Origin: CAZIXN01 sp039180415
GTDB taxonomy: Bacteria; Planctomycetota; Phycisphaerae; Phycisphaerales; Phycisphaeraceae
Length of the DNA stretch: 64,000 nt
Direction of reading: 5' to 3'
Assembly (NCBI GenBank): GCA_039180415.1
Contig: JBCDDH010000001.1
Location: forward strand, 1 to 64,000
Below the pieces are notes generated by a model. The model was not told the origin of the DNA. It made no database searches and saw nothing but the letters and a program-made list of their open reading frames with translations. Below are positions 25,828 to 34,527 of this stretch, piece by piece (within the stretch, counting starts at the first letter, position 1; each line of letters begins with the position of its first letter). A program made the position numbers and the translations under genes.

Positions 25828-26904
25828 ATGACGACGAACGCGACGAAACGCGGAGCCGCTGCGCGCCTGCTGCTGGCGATGGCGATGCTGCTGGGGCCGA
25901 TGTTGACGGCTTGGCCGACGCCCGACGCGTCGGCGTTGAGCGTCGGCGATCCGGCGCCGGCCCTCGTGCAGGGCGATTACGTGCAGGGCGAGCCGGTGAC
26001 CGAGTTGGAAGCGGGCACGGTGTACGTGGTGGAGTTCTGGGCGACGTGGTGCGGGCCCTGCGTCGACGCGATCCCGCACGTCAACGCGTTGCAAAATCAG
26101 TATGCCGACCAGGGCGTGGTGATGATCGGGCAGAACGTGTTGGAAGACGACGAGGCCGCGGTGCGGAAGTTCGTCGAAGACATGGGCGACCAGATGGCGT
26201 ACCGCGTCGCCTTGGACAAGGACGGCCAGATGGCGGCGACCTGGATGGAAGCCGCGGGTCAGAACGGCATCCCCGCGGCGTTCATCGTCGATCGGGCGGG
26301 CGCGGTCGCGTGGATCGGACACCCGATGGGCATGGATCAGCCGTTGGCCGAGATCGTGGCGGGCACGTACGACCCCGCGGCGGCGGCGGTCGAACAGGAA
26401 AAGCTGCGGGCGATCGAACAACGGATCGGACAGGCGATGAAGGCCGGTGACACCGACGCCGCGGTGGCGTTGATGGACGAAGCGGCGGAACTGCTTCCCG
26501 CCGAGATGGCGCCGATGATCGAGTTGAGCAAGTTCCAGATGTACGCCCAGGCCGAGCGGATGGATGAGGCGTACGGCGTGCTGCGGCCGATCATCGACAC
26601 CAGCGACGACGCGGGGCTGCTGAACGAAGTCGCGTGGATGCTGGTTGCGCCGGACTCGCCGTTGGCCGAGCCGGACCTGGACGTGGCGTCGGCGGCTGCG
26701 ACGAAATCCAACGAGCTGTCGGACCACGACGAGCCGGACTTCCTCGACACGCTCGCGCGGGTGCAGCATCTACAGGGCGACCACGCCCAGGCCGCCGATA
26801 CGCAGCGGCAGGCGATCGAGAAGGCTGAGGCTCAGGGTTTAGGCGCCGAGATGATCGATTACCTCAAGGAAGGCCTCGCCACGTACGAAGAGGCGGGGGC
26901 CTAA
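25828..26904 (+). CDS. Secreted thioredoxin-fold protein with C-terminal helical domain
   Basis: 358 residues. A signal peptide (ARLLLAMAMLLGPMLTAWPTPDASA) precedes a TlpA/ResA-like thioredoxin domain (FWATWCGPCVDAIPHVNAL, with the CGPC redox site near residue 75, and NGIPAAFIVDRAGAV with the cis-Pro). Residues about 190-358 are helical and TPR-like (EKLRAIEQRIGQAMKAGDTDAAV to DTLARVQHLQGDH). It probably acts in periplasmic disulfide or peroxide chemistry. A 13-bp-stem terminator follows. Confidence 0.85.
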   Translation: MTTNATKRGAAARLLLAMAMLLGPMLTAWPTPDASALSVGDPAPALVQGDYVQGEPVTELEAGTVYVVEFWATWCGPCVDAIPHVNALQNQYADQGVVMIGQNVLEDDEAAVRKFVEDMGDQMAYRVALDKDGQMAATWMEAAGQNGIPAAFIVDRAGAVAWIGHPMGMDQPLAEIVAGTYDPAAAAVEQEKLRAIEQRIGQAMKAGDTDAAVALMDEAAELLPAEMAPMIELSKFQMYAQAERMDEAYGVLRPIIDTSDDAGLLNEVAWMLVAPDSPLAEPDLDVASAAATKSNELSDHDEPDFLDTLARVQHLQGDHAQAADTQRQAIEKAEAQGLGAEMIDYLKEGLATYEEAGA

Positions 26905-26944
26905 ACGGCGGGCCCGTTCGGCGCCAACTCATTTGCGATCGGGT

Positions 26945-26980
26945 CAGGCCGCCGGCGTCCGCGCCGGCGGCCTGTTTCTT
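26945..26980 (+). terminator. Intrinsic terminator after the thioredoxin-like gene
   Basis: A perfect 13-bp stem (CAGGCCGCCGGCG with its complement) and a four-base loop are followed by TTTCTT. It separates the thioredoxin-like gene from uup. Confidence 0.8.
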
Positions 26981-27024
26981 GGGCTCCGGCCCGGTGTGGT
27001 CGGCCGCCTTAGCATGCCTCGCCC

Positions 27025-28887
27025 ATGCCCACCCTGCTCACCGCCCGCGACCTCGAGAAGACTTACGGCACGCACCGGCTGTTCGCCGGCGTGAGCCTCG
27101 GCATCGACGACGGTGAGAGGATCGGCATCGTCGGTCCTAACGGCGCGGGCAAGTCCACGCTCATGAAGGCCCTCGCCGACCTTGTTTCGCTCGACGACGG
27201 CCAGGTGATCCGCCGCAACGGCACGCACGCCGCGTACGTCGGGCAGGTCGAGGATTTTTCTCCGGAGTCGACGCCGCATGCGGTCGTGCGCGACGCCGCC
27301 GAGCCCGAAGCGGCTCGGTTTCAGCTCGACGCCGACACCCGCGCGGGCATCACGCTCTCGAAGCTGGGCTTCGACGCGAGCCACCCCACGCACTCTCCGG
27401 CCGCGCCGATCGAAAAGCTGTCCGGCGGTTGGCGGAAGCGGTTGGCCTTGGCCGCGGCGTTGGTGAACGAGCCGGACGTCTTGCTGCTCGATGAGCCGAC
27501 GAACCATTTGGATTTGCCCGGGGTGCTCTGGTTGGAGCGGTTTGTCCGGGGCTTCCGGGGCGCCGCCGTGTTCGTGACGCACGACCGCATGTTTCTGGAA
27601 TCGGTCGCGACGCGGATCATCGAGCTGTCCCGCGCATACCCCGACGGCACGCTGGAGGTCAAAGGCAACTACTCCGAGTTTTTGCGCCGCAAAGACGAGT
27701 TTCTCGAAGCGCAGGCGGCGCATGCGGTCGCGCTGGCTGGGAAGGTGCGGCGGGACACGGCCTGGCTGAAGCAGGGCGTCCAAGGCCGGCAGACCCGCAA
27801 CAAGAGCCAGGTCAAGGACGCCGAAGCGCGGCGCAACGAACTCAAGCAGGTGCGCGGCCGCAACGCTGCGCCGACGAAAGTTGCCACGATCGACTTCCAG
27901 GCGACCGACCGCAAGACGAAGAAGCTGCTCGCGGCGCACAACCTGACGAAAGGCTTCGGCGATCGGACGCTGATCCAAGGTTTGGAGTTGCAGCTCTCGC
28001 CGGGGATGCGGTTGGGCCTGCTCGGCCCGAACGGCTCGGGGAAGACGACGCTGCTGCGTCTGCTCACGAAGTACTTGGCTCCCGACGCGGGCACGGTGAA
28101 GCACGCCGCCGAGCTGAAGGTCGTGCGTTTCACCCAGCACCGCGAGACGCTCGACCCCCGGGCGACGCTGCGGGAAGCCCTGTGCGCGGTGGGCGATACG
28201 GTCGAGTACCGAGGCAAGCCGGTGCACATCGCGGGGTGGGCGAAGCGGTTCCTGTTCGAGCCGCACCAGCTGCTGACGTCGGTCGGCGACCTTTCGGGGG
28301 GCGAGCAGGCGCGGGTGCTGATCGCGAACCTGATGTTGGCCCCGGCCGACGTGTTGATCTTGGATGAACCGACGAACGACCTGGACATCGCTTCCCTTGA
28401 GGTGTTGGAGGACACGCTGGCCGAGTTTCCGGGGGCGGTGGTGCTGGTGACGCACGACCGGTTCATGCTCGCGCGGTTGAGCACGGACGTCCTTGCGCTG
28501 AACGGCGACGGCACGCACGGCTTTTTCGCGTCGTACGCGCAGTGGGCGGAAGCGGAGAAGGGCAGGAACCGCGGAGGTGCGGAGGACGCGGAGGCGGAAG
28601 CCGCGAAAACAAAGCCCGCCAAAGCCGCGAAGCCCTCGTCCTCTGGGGGCGGGGGGAAGTTGTCGTACAAGTTTCAGCGGGAGCTGGACGGGATGGAGGA
28701 CGCGATCCTGGCGGCCGAGGAGCGCGTTGAGACGCTCACCGTGCAGAGCGGCGACCCGGACGTGATGGCCGATCACGCGCGGTTCGCCGCGGTGTGTTCC
28801 GAATTGACCGGCGCGCAGCGCGACGTGCAACGGCTTTACGACCGCTGGTCGGAGTTGGAAGCGATGCGAGAAGAGGGGGCGTCGTGA
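27025..28887 (+). CDS. uup: ABC-F ATPase, Uup type
   Basis: 620 residues with two ABC ATPase domains and no membrane segments. Domain 1 has GPNGAGKSTLM, the LSGGWRKRLALAAAL signature and LLLDEPTNHLDL; domain 2 has GPNGSGKTTLL, LSGGEQARVLIANL and LILDEPTNDLDI. The C-terminus (FQRELDGMEDAILAAEERVETL onward) is the Uup coiled coil. ABC-F proteins act on ribosomes. The linker RNRGGAEDAEAEAAKTKPAK before the coiled coil is encoded by a GCGGAGG-rich repeat-like stretch (28565-28593). The next gene overlaps by 4 bp. Confidence 0.92.
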   Translation: MPTLLTARDLEKTYGTHRLFAGVSLGIDDGERIGIVGPNGAGKSTLMKALADLVSLDDGQVIRRNGTHAAYVGQVEDFSPESTPHAVVRDAAEPEAARFQLDADTRAGITLSKLGFDASHPTHSPAAPIEKLSGGWRKRLALAAALVNEPDVLLLDEPTNHLDLPGVLWLERFVRGFRGAAVFVTHDRMFLESVATRIIELSRAYPDGTLEVKGNYSEFLRRKDEFLEAQAAHAVALAGKVRRDTAWLKQGVQGRQTRNKSQVKDAEARRNELKQVRGRNAAPTKVATIDFQATDRKTKKLLAAHNLTKGFGDRTLIQGLELQLSPGMRLGLLGPNGSGKTTLLRLLTKYLAPDAGTVKHAAELKVVRFTQHRETLDPRATLREALCAVGDTVEYRGKPVHIAGWAKRFLFEPHQLLTSVGDLSGGEQARVLIANLMLAPADVLILDEPTNDLDIASLEVLEDTLAEFPGAVVLVTHDRFMLARLSTDVLALNGDGTHGFFASYAQWAEAEKGRNRGGAEDAEAEAAKTKPAKAAKPSSSGGGGKLSYKFQRELDGMEDAILAAEERVETLTVQSGDPDVMADHARFAAVCSELTGAQRDVQRLYDRWSELEAMREEGAS

Positions 28888-29318
28888 CGCGTCGCCGCCC
28901 GTCGATCCCACGGGAGCGCCGGCCGTACCCGCGTTCGGTCGGCCGCTTGAACGTCGGGTTGTCGCTCGTGCCGTGGTTCACGGCGGGGCTGCTGTGGCTG
29001 GTGATCGGCTTGAGCGTGGCCAATGGATCGGGATCGGGTCCGGTCGGGACGGACGGAGACACGACGCGGCGGTTGTTGGATGGGGCGATCGTCGTGTTGT
29101 TGTCGGGGTCGGTGGTGGGGTTGGCGCCGTGGGCGATCGCGTTGTTGAGCACGTCGCCCTGGCCGGCGGCGTACGCGGACGTGCCCCGCGCCGAGTTCGG
29201 CCGGCGGATCGCGCTGGCGGTGGCCGGCGGGCTGGTGCTCGCCGGGTCCGTCGTGGCCAGCTACCTCGCCGCGCTATGGCCGGCGTGGTTGCCCACGGGC
29301 GGGGCGTGGGGCATCTGA
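28884..29318 (+). CDS. Hypothetical membrane protein
   Basis: 144 residues from a GTG that overlaps the uup stop (GTGA). A basic N-terminus (MTRRRPSIPRERRPYPR) precedes membrane helices near residues 25-46 (VPWFTAGLLWLVIGLSVA), 65-87 (GAIVVLLSGSVVGLAPWAIALL) and 105-130 (IALAVAGGLVLAGSVVASYLAAL). No family is recognised. Translational coupling to uup suggests co-expression, not a shared function. Confidence 0.65.
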   Translation: MTRRRPSIPRERRPYPRSVGRLNVGLSLVPWFTAGLLWLVIGLSVANGSGSGPVGTDGDTTRRLLDGAIVVLLSGSVVGLAPWAIALLSTSPWPAAYADVPRAEFGRRIALAVAGGLVLAGSVVASYLAALWPAWLPTGGAWGI

Positions 29319-29401
29319 TCTAGGTGTAGCCGTTGAGCGCGTCGCCGTGTTGCGCCGCGGACTCGGTTTTACGGTTCGGTTAGTTTCCTCGCGTTGCCCC
29401 G

Positions 29402-30202
29402 ATGACCCGCCAGTGGAGCCGACCCTTGATCTCCCGGTCCGAACCGATCTTTGCCGTCCGCGACGTGAACGAAACGCTGGCGTTTTACCGTGACGTATTG
29501 GGCGGGGGTGGCGAATGGACCTACGGCGATCCGCCTGGTTTCGGCGGTGTCCGGCTGGGATCGGTGCAGTTGTGTTTCCAACGCCAGCCCGAGGTCGCCG
29601 GCAAGATCGAAGGCCTCGAGCACTTTCTGTTTGCCGAGCAGATCGACGCGTTGTACGAACAGCACGCTGCGGCGGGCGCACCCATCGTCGAGCCGATCGA
29701 GAACAAGCCCTGGGGCCTGCGCGAGTACGTCGTCCGCGACCCCAACGGCTACCGCCTGCGTATCCACGGCCCGCCGACGTTCGACAAGCCCGCCGGCGCC
29801 GCCGACACGCTGCCCGATCACGTCGCGATCGAGACCCGGCTGCCGACGTACGCGGAGTATCAAACGCTCAAGCGTTCGGTCGAGTGGAACACGCAGTACG
29901 ACCGGCCGGAGCTTTTGTCGACCTGTTGCGCGGGGGTGACGGCGGTGGACCGGGGCACCGGCCGGGCGATCGGAATGGCCCGTGCGGTCCGCGACGCGCC
30001 GGCGTGGTTCAGTGTCTGGGACGTCGTCGTCGAGCCGGCGCATCAGCACCGCCGCGTCGGCACGGCGTTGATCGAGCGGCTGCTCGCCGAGCTGCGGACC
30101 ATCGGCCCGGCCGGCGCGAACGTCGTGCTGTTCACCTTTCACGATTCGTTCTACGAACGGCTGGGTTTCCAGAAACAGCCCAGCGCGATGCTCCGGTTGT
30201 AG
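29402..30202 (+). CDS. VOC-domain / GNAT acetyltransferase fusion
   Basis: 266 residues. Residues 13-125 form a glyoxalase/bleomycin-resistance (VOC) domain: SEPIFAVRDVNETLAFYRDVLG, LEHFLFAEQIDALYEQHAAAG and YVVRDPNGYRLRIHG. Residues about 140-266 form a GNAT domain: a GIARAVRD-like strand seen as GMARAVRDAPAWFSVWDVVVEP, the acetyl-CoA loop HQHRRVGTALIERLLAEL, and FHDSFYERLGFQ. It may modify and bind the same small molecule, for example in resistance, but the substrate is unknown. Confidence 0.85.
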   Translation: MTRQWSRPLISRSEPIFAVRDVNETLAFYRDVLGGGGEWTYGDPPGFGGVRLGSVQLCFQRQPEVAGKIEGLEHFLFAEQIDALYEQHAAAGAPIVEPIENKPWGLREYVVRDPNGYRLRIHGPPTFDKPAGAADTLPDHVAIETRLPTYAEYQTLKRSVEWNTQYDRPELLSTCCAGVTAVDRGTGRAIGMARAVRDAPAWFSVWDVVVEPAHQHRRVGTALIERLLAELRTIGPAGANVVLFTFHDSFYERLGFQKQPSAMLRL

Positions 30203-30239
30203 CGCGGCCACCTACCTCGGCGCTTGATACCATTCGCCC

Positions 30240-30569
30240 ATGTCTGAGGCTGCCGGAAACGAAAACCACGCCATCACCGAGGCCGACGTCCGCCACGTCG
30301 CGAAGCTCGCTCGGCTCGAACTCACCGACGAACAGGTCCACCACTTCACGGATCAACTCGGCGCGGTGCTCGGATACATCGACCAACTCAACGAGGTCGA
30401 CATCGACGGCGTCGAGCCGATGGCCCACCCGCTCGATCTCGTGAACGTGCTGCGCGACGACGTGGCGGCTCCCGGAAGCGATCGCGACTTGATGCTGCAG
30501 AACGCGCCGGATCGGCAGGACGCGTTCTTCAAGGTGCCCAAGGTGTTGGGCGACGGCGGGGGGGCGTGA
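30240..30569 (+). CDS. gatC: Asp-tRNA(Asn)/Glu-tRNA(Gln) amidotransferase subunit C
   Basis: 109 residues with the GatC pattern: ITEADVRHVAKLARLELTDEQ, LGYIDQLNEVDIDGVEPMAHP, NVLRDDVA and APDRQDAFFKVPKVL. GatC holds the GatA-GatB heterodimer together in the enzyme that amidates mischarged tRNAs. gatA follows immediately; gatB is not in the window. Confidence 0.95.
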   Translation: MSEAAGNENHAITEADVRHVAKLARLELTDEQVHHFTDQLGAVLGYIDQLNEVDIDGVEPMAHPLDLVNVLRDDVAAPGSDRDLMLQNAPDRQDAFFKVPKVLGDGGGA

Positions 30570-30571
30570 GC

Positions 30572-32041
30572 ATGTCGATCGATCTCACGCAAGCCACGAT
30601 GATCGAGCTCCGCGACGCGGTGGCGGCCAAAGATGTTTCGGCGGCCGAGCTGACTCGGGGGTATCTGGATCGGATCGAATCGAACAACGAGGCGTTGGGC
30701 GCGTTTTTAGAAGTGCACGGTGAGCGGGCTTTGGCTCGCGCCGCGGACGTAGACGCCGGCCGGATCACCGGCGAGTTGGCGGGCGTGCCCGTCGCGGTCA
30801 AAGACTTGTTCTGCACGTCGTACGGCAAGACGACCGCGTCGTCGCGCATGCTCGAGCATTACCGCTCGCCGTTCACCGCTACCGCGGTGCGGCGTTTGGA
30901 AGACGCCGGCGCGATCGTCCTGGGCAAGACCAGCATGGACGAGTTTGCCATGGGCAGCTCGTGCGAGAACTGCGCGTTCGGCGGGGCGAAGAACCCGTGG
31001 GACCTCACGCGCGTCCCGGGGGGCAGCTCGGGCGGCTCGGCCGTCGCCGTCGCCGCCGACCTGTGTGCCGCTTCATTGGGATCGGACACGGGCGGGTCGA
31101 TCCGCCAGCCGGCGGCGTTCTGCGGTGTGGTGGGCCTGAAGCCGACGTACGGCCGGATCTCGCGCAGCGGCATGGTGGCGTTCGCGTCGTCGTTGGATCA
31201 GTGCGGTCCGTTCACACGCACGGTGGCGGACGCGGCGCTGCTGACCAAGGTCATGGCGGGCGTCGATCCGTTGGACGGGACGACGGCCCCCATCGACGTG
31301 GAGCCGGGCTTCGACGACGTGGATCGGGCCGTGCCCGACCTGCGGATCGGGGTGGCGAAACAGTACGTGCTGGAAGGCGCGAACGAGCCGGCCGTTCAGC
31401 GGGCGACCGACGACGCGATCGCGTTCTACCGCGACGCCGGGGCGGAGATCGTCGAGGTCGACCTGCCGCACACCAAGTACGGCATCCCGGTGTACTACGT
31501 CGTGGCCACGGCCGAGTGCAGCTCGAACCTCGCGCGGTACGACGGCGTTCACTTCGGGCACCGCACTTCGGAGCCCGTGGCCGACATCGTGGAGCTGTTT
31601 AGCCGTAGCCGAGCGGAAGGTTTCGGCGACGAGGTGAAGCGTCGTGTCATGCTCGGCACGTACGCCTTGTCTTCCGGTTATCACGACCAGTACTACAACC
31701 GGGCGCTGGCGGTGCGCCGTTTGATCAAGCGGGACTTCGATCACGCGTTTGCCAAGTGCGACGCGATCCTGTGCCCCACGACGACCGGCCCGGCTTTCAA
31801 GTTGGGCGACAAGGCGGACGACCCGTTGGCGATGTATCTCAACGACGTGTACACCGTGAACGCGAACCTCGCCGGCATCGCGGGCGTCTCGCTGCCGGCG
31901 GGCACGTGCGACGTGGACGGCCAACGCCTGCCCGTGGGCGTGCAGCTGCTGGGGGACGCGTTCGCGGAAGCGAAGCTGCTGCGGGTGGCGCGGATGTACG
32001 AGGGGGCTCACGAATTCGCGGCGATGCGGCCGACGATCTGA
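30572..32041 (+). CDS. gatA: Asp-tRNA(Asn)/Glu-tRNA(Gln) amidotransferase subunit A
   Basis: 489 residues. Amidase-signature enzyme that frees ammonia from glutamine for tRNA amidation. The Ser-cisSer-Lys triad is visible: Lys in VPVAVKDLF, cis-Ser in PGGSSGGSAVA and the nucleophile Ser in SDTGGSIRQPA. Further family motifs are GLKPTYGRISRSGMVAFASSLDQ and FTRTVADAALL. A GTG two codons upstream, overlapping the gatC stop, is an alternative start. Confidence 0.95.
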   Translation: MSIDLTQATMIELRDAVAAKDVSAAELTRGYLDRIESNNEALGAFLEVHGERALARAADVDAGRITGELAGVPVAVKDLFCTSYGKTTASSRMLEHYRSPFTATAVRRLEDAGAIVLGKTSMDEFAMGSSCENCAFGGAKNPWDLTRVPGGSSGGSAVAVAADLCAASLGSDTGGSIRQPAAFCGVVGLKPTYGRISRSGMVAFASSLDQCGPFTRTVADAALLTKVMAGVDPLDGTTAPIDVEPGFDDVDRAVPDLRIGVAKQYVLEGANEPAVQRATDDAIAFYRDAGAEIVEVDLPHTKYGIPVYYVVATAECSSNLARYDGVHFGHRTSEPVADIVELFSRSRAEGFGDEVKRRVMLGTYALSSGYHDQYYNRALAVRRLIKRDFDHAFAKCDAILCPTTTGPAFKLGDKADDPLAMYLNDVYTVNANLAGIAGVSLPAGTCDVDGQRLPVGVQLLGDAFAEAKLLRVARMYEGAHEFAAMRPTI

Positions 32042-32061
32042 CCTGGCCTTAGGAGAAACGT

Positions 32062-33054
32062 ATGCCTTCCACGCTCTACCTCGGCATCGACCTCGGCGGG
32101 ACGAATATCCAGTGTGGCTTGCTCGACACGTCCAAGTCGGTGCAAAAGGTGGGCGTCACGCACCGGGGCGACACGAAGACCAAGGCCGACAAGAACCCCG
32201 GCAACGACGGGGCGTCGGTCGTGATCGAACGCATCGCGGGCTTGGCGGAAGAGGTGCTCGCCGACGCGGGTTTGGCGTTCAAGGATCTGGCCGGCGTGGG
32301 GATCGGCGCACCGGGCGTGATCGACCACGACGCCGGCGTCGTTTCGGTCGCGGTGAATCTCGGTTGGACCGACTACCCGTTAGCCAAGGAGTTGAGCAAG
32401 GCGTTGGGCGGCGTGCCGGTTTTCCTGGACAACGACGTGAACGTCGGGGCGTGGGGCGAGTACAAGGCTGGGGCCGCGCGGAAGTTCGATTCGTTGTTGG
32501 CGGTGTTCATCGGCACCGGCATCGGCGGCGGGCTGGTATTCGACGGCAAGCTGTTCCACGGACACCACCACACCGCGGGCGAGATCGGCCACGTCGTGCT
32601 CGAGCCCCACGGCACGGTCGGCCGAAAGACGGTGGAGAACCTCGCGTCCCGCACCAACCTCGCCCAGCACCTCGTCCAACTCATTCAGACCGGCCACCCG
32701 TCGTGCGTCCCCGAGCTGACCGGCGGCGACCTGTCCAAGATCCGCAGCAAGGTGATCGCCAAAGCCGCGGCGCAGAAAGACCCGACGACCCTGCAGGTGC
32801 TCGAACACGGCATGAACGCGTTGGGCATCGCGATTGCGAACACGGTCACCATGCTCTCGCTGCCCTGCGTCGTGGTCGGCGGCGGGCTCACGGAGGCGAT
32901 CGGCGAGCCGCTGCTCACGCCGATCCGTCGAAGCTTTGAAAAACACGTGTTCCCGGATTCCTTGCGCGGGGTTAGGATTGTGGCGAGCGCGCTAAACGAC
33001 GACGCCGGCGTGGTCGGCGCGGCGCTGTTGGCCGAAGACCGGTTGGCTTCGTAA
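32062..33054 (+). CDS. ROK family sugar kinase (probable glucokinase)
   Basis: 330 residues. The ATP loop is GIDLGGTNIQCGLLD; the active-site Asp lies in VFLDNDVNVGAWGE, and the phosphate loop is FIGTGIGGGLVFDG. GEIGHVVLEPHG aligns with the ROK metal-site His region, but the usual zinc cysteine cluster (CxCGxxGC) is absent. It probably phosphorylates glucose or a related hexose, consistent with the alpha-glucan genes in the window. It follows gatA by 20 bp with a GGAG site. Confidence 0.85.
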   Translation: MPSTLYLGIDLGGTNIQCGLLDTSKSVQKVGVTHRGDTKTKADKNPGNDGASVVIERIAGLAEEVLADAGLAFKDLAGVGIGAPGVIDHDAGVVSVAVNLGWTDYPLAKELSKALGGVPVFLDNDVNVGAWGEYKAGAARKFDSLLAVFIGTGIGGGLVFDGKLFHGHHHTAGEIGHVVLEPHGTVGRKTVENLASRTNLAQHLVQLIQTGHPSCVPELTGGDLSKIRSKVIAKAAAQKDPTTLQVLEHGMNALGIAIANTVTMLSLPCVVVGGGLTEAIGEPLLTPIRRSFEKHVFPDSLRGVRIVASALNDDAGVVGAALLAEDRLAS

Positions 33055-33231
33055 ACCCCTGCGGCGTCTCGGTTCACGGCCGGCTCGATCAGCGAACACT
33101 TTTCCTGGAGGACACCCCCGAAAGACTCGCATCGGTATCGCGGCTTGCGTCCGATCCTGTCAATCTGGGTAAAATGCGGCCGAAAAATTGCGGTTTTGTG
33201 TCCGGAAACGGCGATGAAAACGTTGTCTTTA

Positions 33232-33254
33232 GGTTTTGGCCCCACCCCAAAACC
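33232..33254. repeat. Short inverted repeat
   Basis: GGTTTTGG / CCAAAACC with a seven-base loop lies in the intergenic gap after the ROK kinase, 30 bp before the terminator. It may be part of the 3' end of the transcript or a separate regulatory site. Confidence 0.35.
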
Positions 33255-33283
33255 GCGCGAATCTCCTTGCTTTCTCCCCTCCG

Positions 33284-33321
33284 CCCCGTTGTCGCTTTAT
33301 GCGGCAGCGGGGTTTTGGTTT
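33284..33321 (+). terminator. Intrinsic terminator after the ROK kinase
   Basis: A 12-pair stem (CCCCGTTGTCGC with GCGGCAGCGGGG, including G-U pairs), loop TTTAT, then TTTTGGTTT. It lies 230 bp past the kinase stop on the + strand, facing the convergent DUF6940 gene. Confidence 0.7.
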
Positions 33322-33340
33322 GCGTTGGTCTCACGATCGA

Positions 33341-33931
33341 CTATGTGCCAGAGCTGCGAAAAGGATGGTGGCGGTAGTACTTCGGCCGGGCGTCGATGCG
33401 TAGATGCAGCCACGCGACGCCCGCACCCGCGGTATTGAGCCAGCGGTTTGAAGCCCCCAATTCGCGGGCGAGCGTGCGTCCGGTCAACTGCCAGAACCGG
33501 TGTTGCTGATCGTCGGGCGCGGTTCCCACAAAGGCGGCGAGGTGCGGGTACGCAGACTGAGCGTCCAGCGGGCAGGGCACGATCATGGTCGCGTCGCCGC
33601 TCATGTTCGGGAACGCGATACAGTCGGCCTTTGCGTCACGGAAAGGGCCGGCGAAGGGTTGCCGGTCGGCCGGCCGCTCCAACTCTGGGCTGCGAAGAAG
33701 CACGAACTCGAAAGGCCTGGCCAGCAGGCTTTGGTTCACGTGGGGCGTTTCCCACCGGTACGCGTCGTACGGGCAGTCTGCGAGGAGCGCGATGAAAAAC
33801 CGGCGGAACGACGCGTCCGACGACCATCCGTCGATCACCTGCCGATACGTGGCGCGGCGGCCGCCGCATCGCAACAGATAATGATGCCCCGGTTCGCTGG
33901 ACAGTGCCGATCTCGAGAAGCTCCAATCCAT
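33341..33931 (-). CDS. DUF6940-like conserved protein
   Basis: 196 residues. Segments SDASFRRFFIALLADCPYDAYRWETP, FEFVLLRSPEL, CIAFPNMSGDATMIVPCPLD, YPHLAAFVGTAPDDQQHRFWQ and TAGAGVAWLHLRIDARPKYYRH match a conserved family (DUF6940 as I recall) of unknown function. Not secreted and with no metal-site pattern that I recognise. It follows yjbQ by 27 bp on the same strand. Confidence 0.75.
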   Translation of the reverse strand: MDWSFSRSALSSEPGHHYLLRCGGRRATYRQVIDGWSSDASFRRFFIALLADCPYDAYRWETPHVNQSLLARPFEFVLLRSPELERPADRQPFAGPFRDAKADCIAFPNMSGDATMIVPCPLDAQSAYPHLAAFVGTAPDDQQHRFWQLTGRTLARELGASNRWLNTAGAGVAWLHLRIDARPKYYRHHPFRSSGT

Positions 33932-33958
33932 CGGTTGGCTTGCCTGCTTCCGTTCGGG

Positions 33959-34366
33959 CTAATCGCTTTGTGGGATGCCTTCGACGTGGACCCAAACCTC
34001 TCGCTGCCGCGGGCCGTCGAATTCGCAGAGGTAGATCCCTTGCCACCGTCCCAGCTTGAGCCGTTTCTCGAACGGCACGGTGACGCTGCTGCCCATCATG
34101 GACGCCTTGACGTGGGCGGCGGAGTTGCCCTCGGCGTGGCGATAGAACGGCTGATCCCACGGGACCATCGCGTCGAGTTGTTTGAGCATGTCGTGCTTGA
34201 CGTCGGGGTCGGCGTTCTCGTTGATGGTGACGCCGGCCGTGGTGTGTGGGACGAAGACGGTGACCAGCCCCTGCCGATAGCTCTCGGTCTCGACGTGCCG
34301 GGCGACGCGTTGGGTGATGTCGACGAACTGGTCGCGTGACTCGGTGGCGACGTTGAATGAACGCAT
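33959..34366 (-). CDS. yjbQ: YjbQ/UPF0047 family protein
   Basis: 135 residues with the family signature: ITQRVARHVETESYRQGLVTVFVPHTTAGVTINENADPDVKHDML, then HAEGNSAAHVKASMMGSSVTVPF and GRWQGIYLCEFDGPRQREVWV. Conserved His, Asn, Glu and Asp residues form a metal-binding site; related proteins show weak thiamine-phosphate synthase activity. True role unsettled. The DUF6940 gene follows on the same strand. Confidence 0.93.
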   Translation of the reverse strand: MRSFNVATESRDQFVDITQRVARHVETESYRQGLVTVFVPHTTAGVTINENADPDVKHDMLKQLDAMVPWDQPFYRHAEGNSAAHVKASMMGSSVTVPFEKRLKLGRWQGIYLCEFDGPRQREVWVHVEGIPQSD

Positions 34367-34527
34367 CGGGACATGCTACCGCTGGCCGCGCCGGGCCACC
34401 CACGGGCGTCTTTGAAGTTTGTGTGAGGGCGGGCCTTGTGAAGCCGAGGGGAACCTCCTAGATTCGGAGGCCGAGGCGAGTCGTCCGCTTGCCCCGTGGC
34501 CTCCAGTTTCCCCGCACGGAACCCGCG

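Noticed and set aside
24754..26769. 671-codon open frame on the - strand
   Set aside because: It crosses two well-supported genes (dehydrogenase and thioredoxin-like) antisense; the product is Arg/His-rich with no domain.
33145..33438. 97-codon frame after the ROK kinase
   Set aside because: It runs across a clear terminator hairpin and has no protein-like features.
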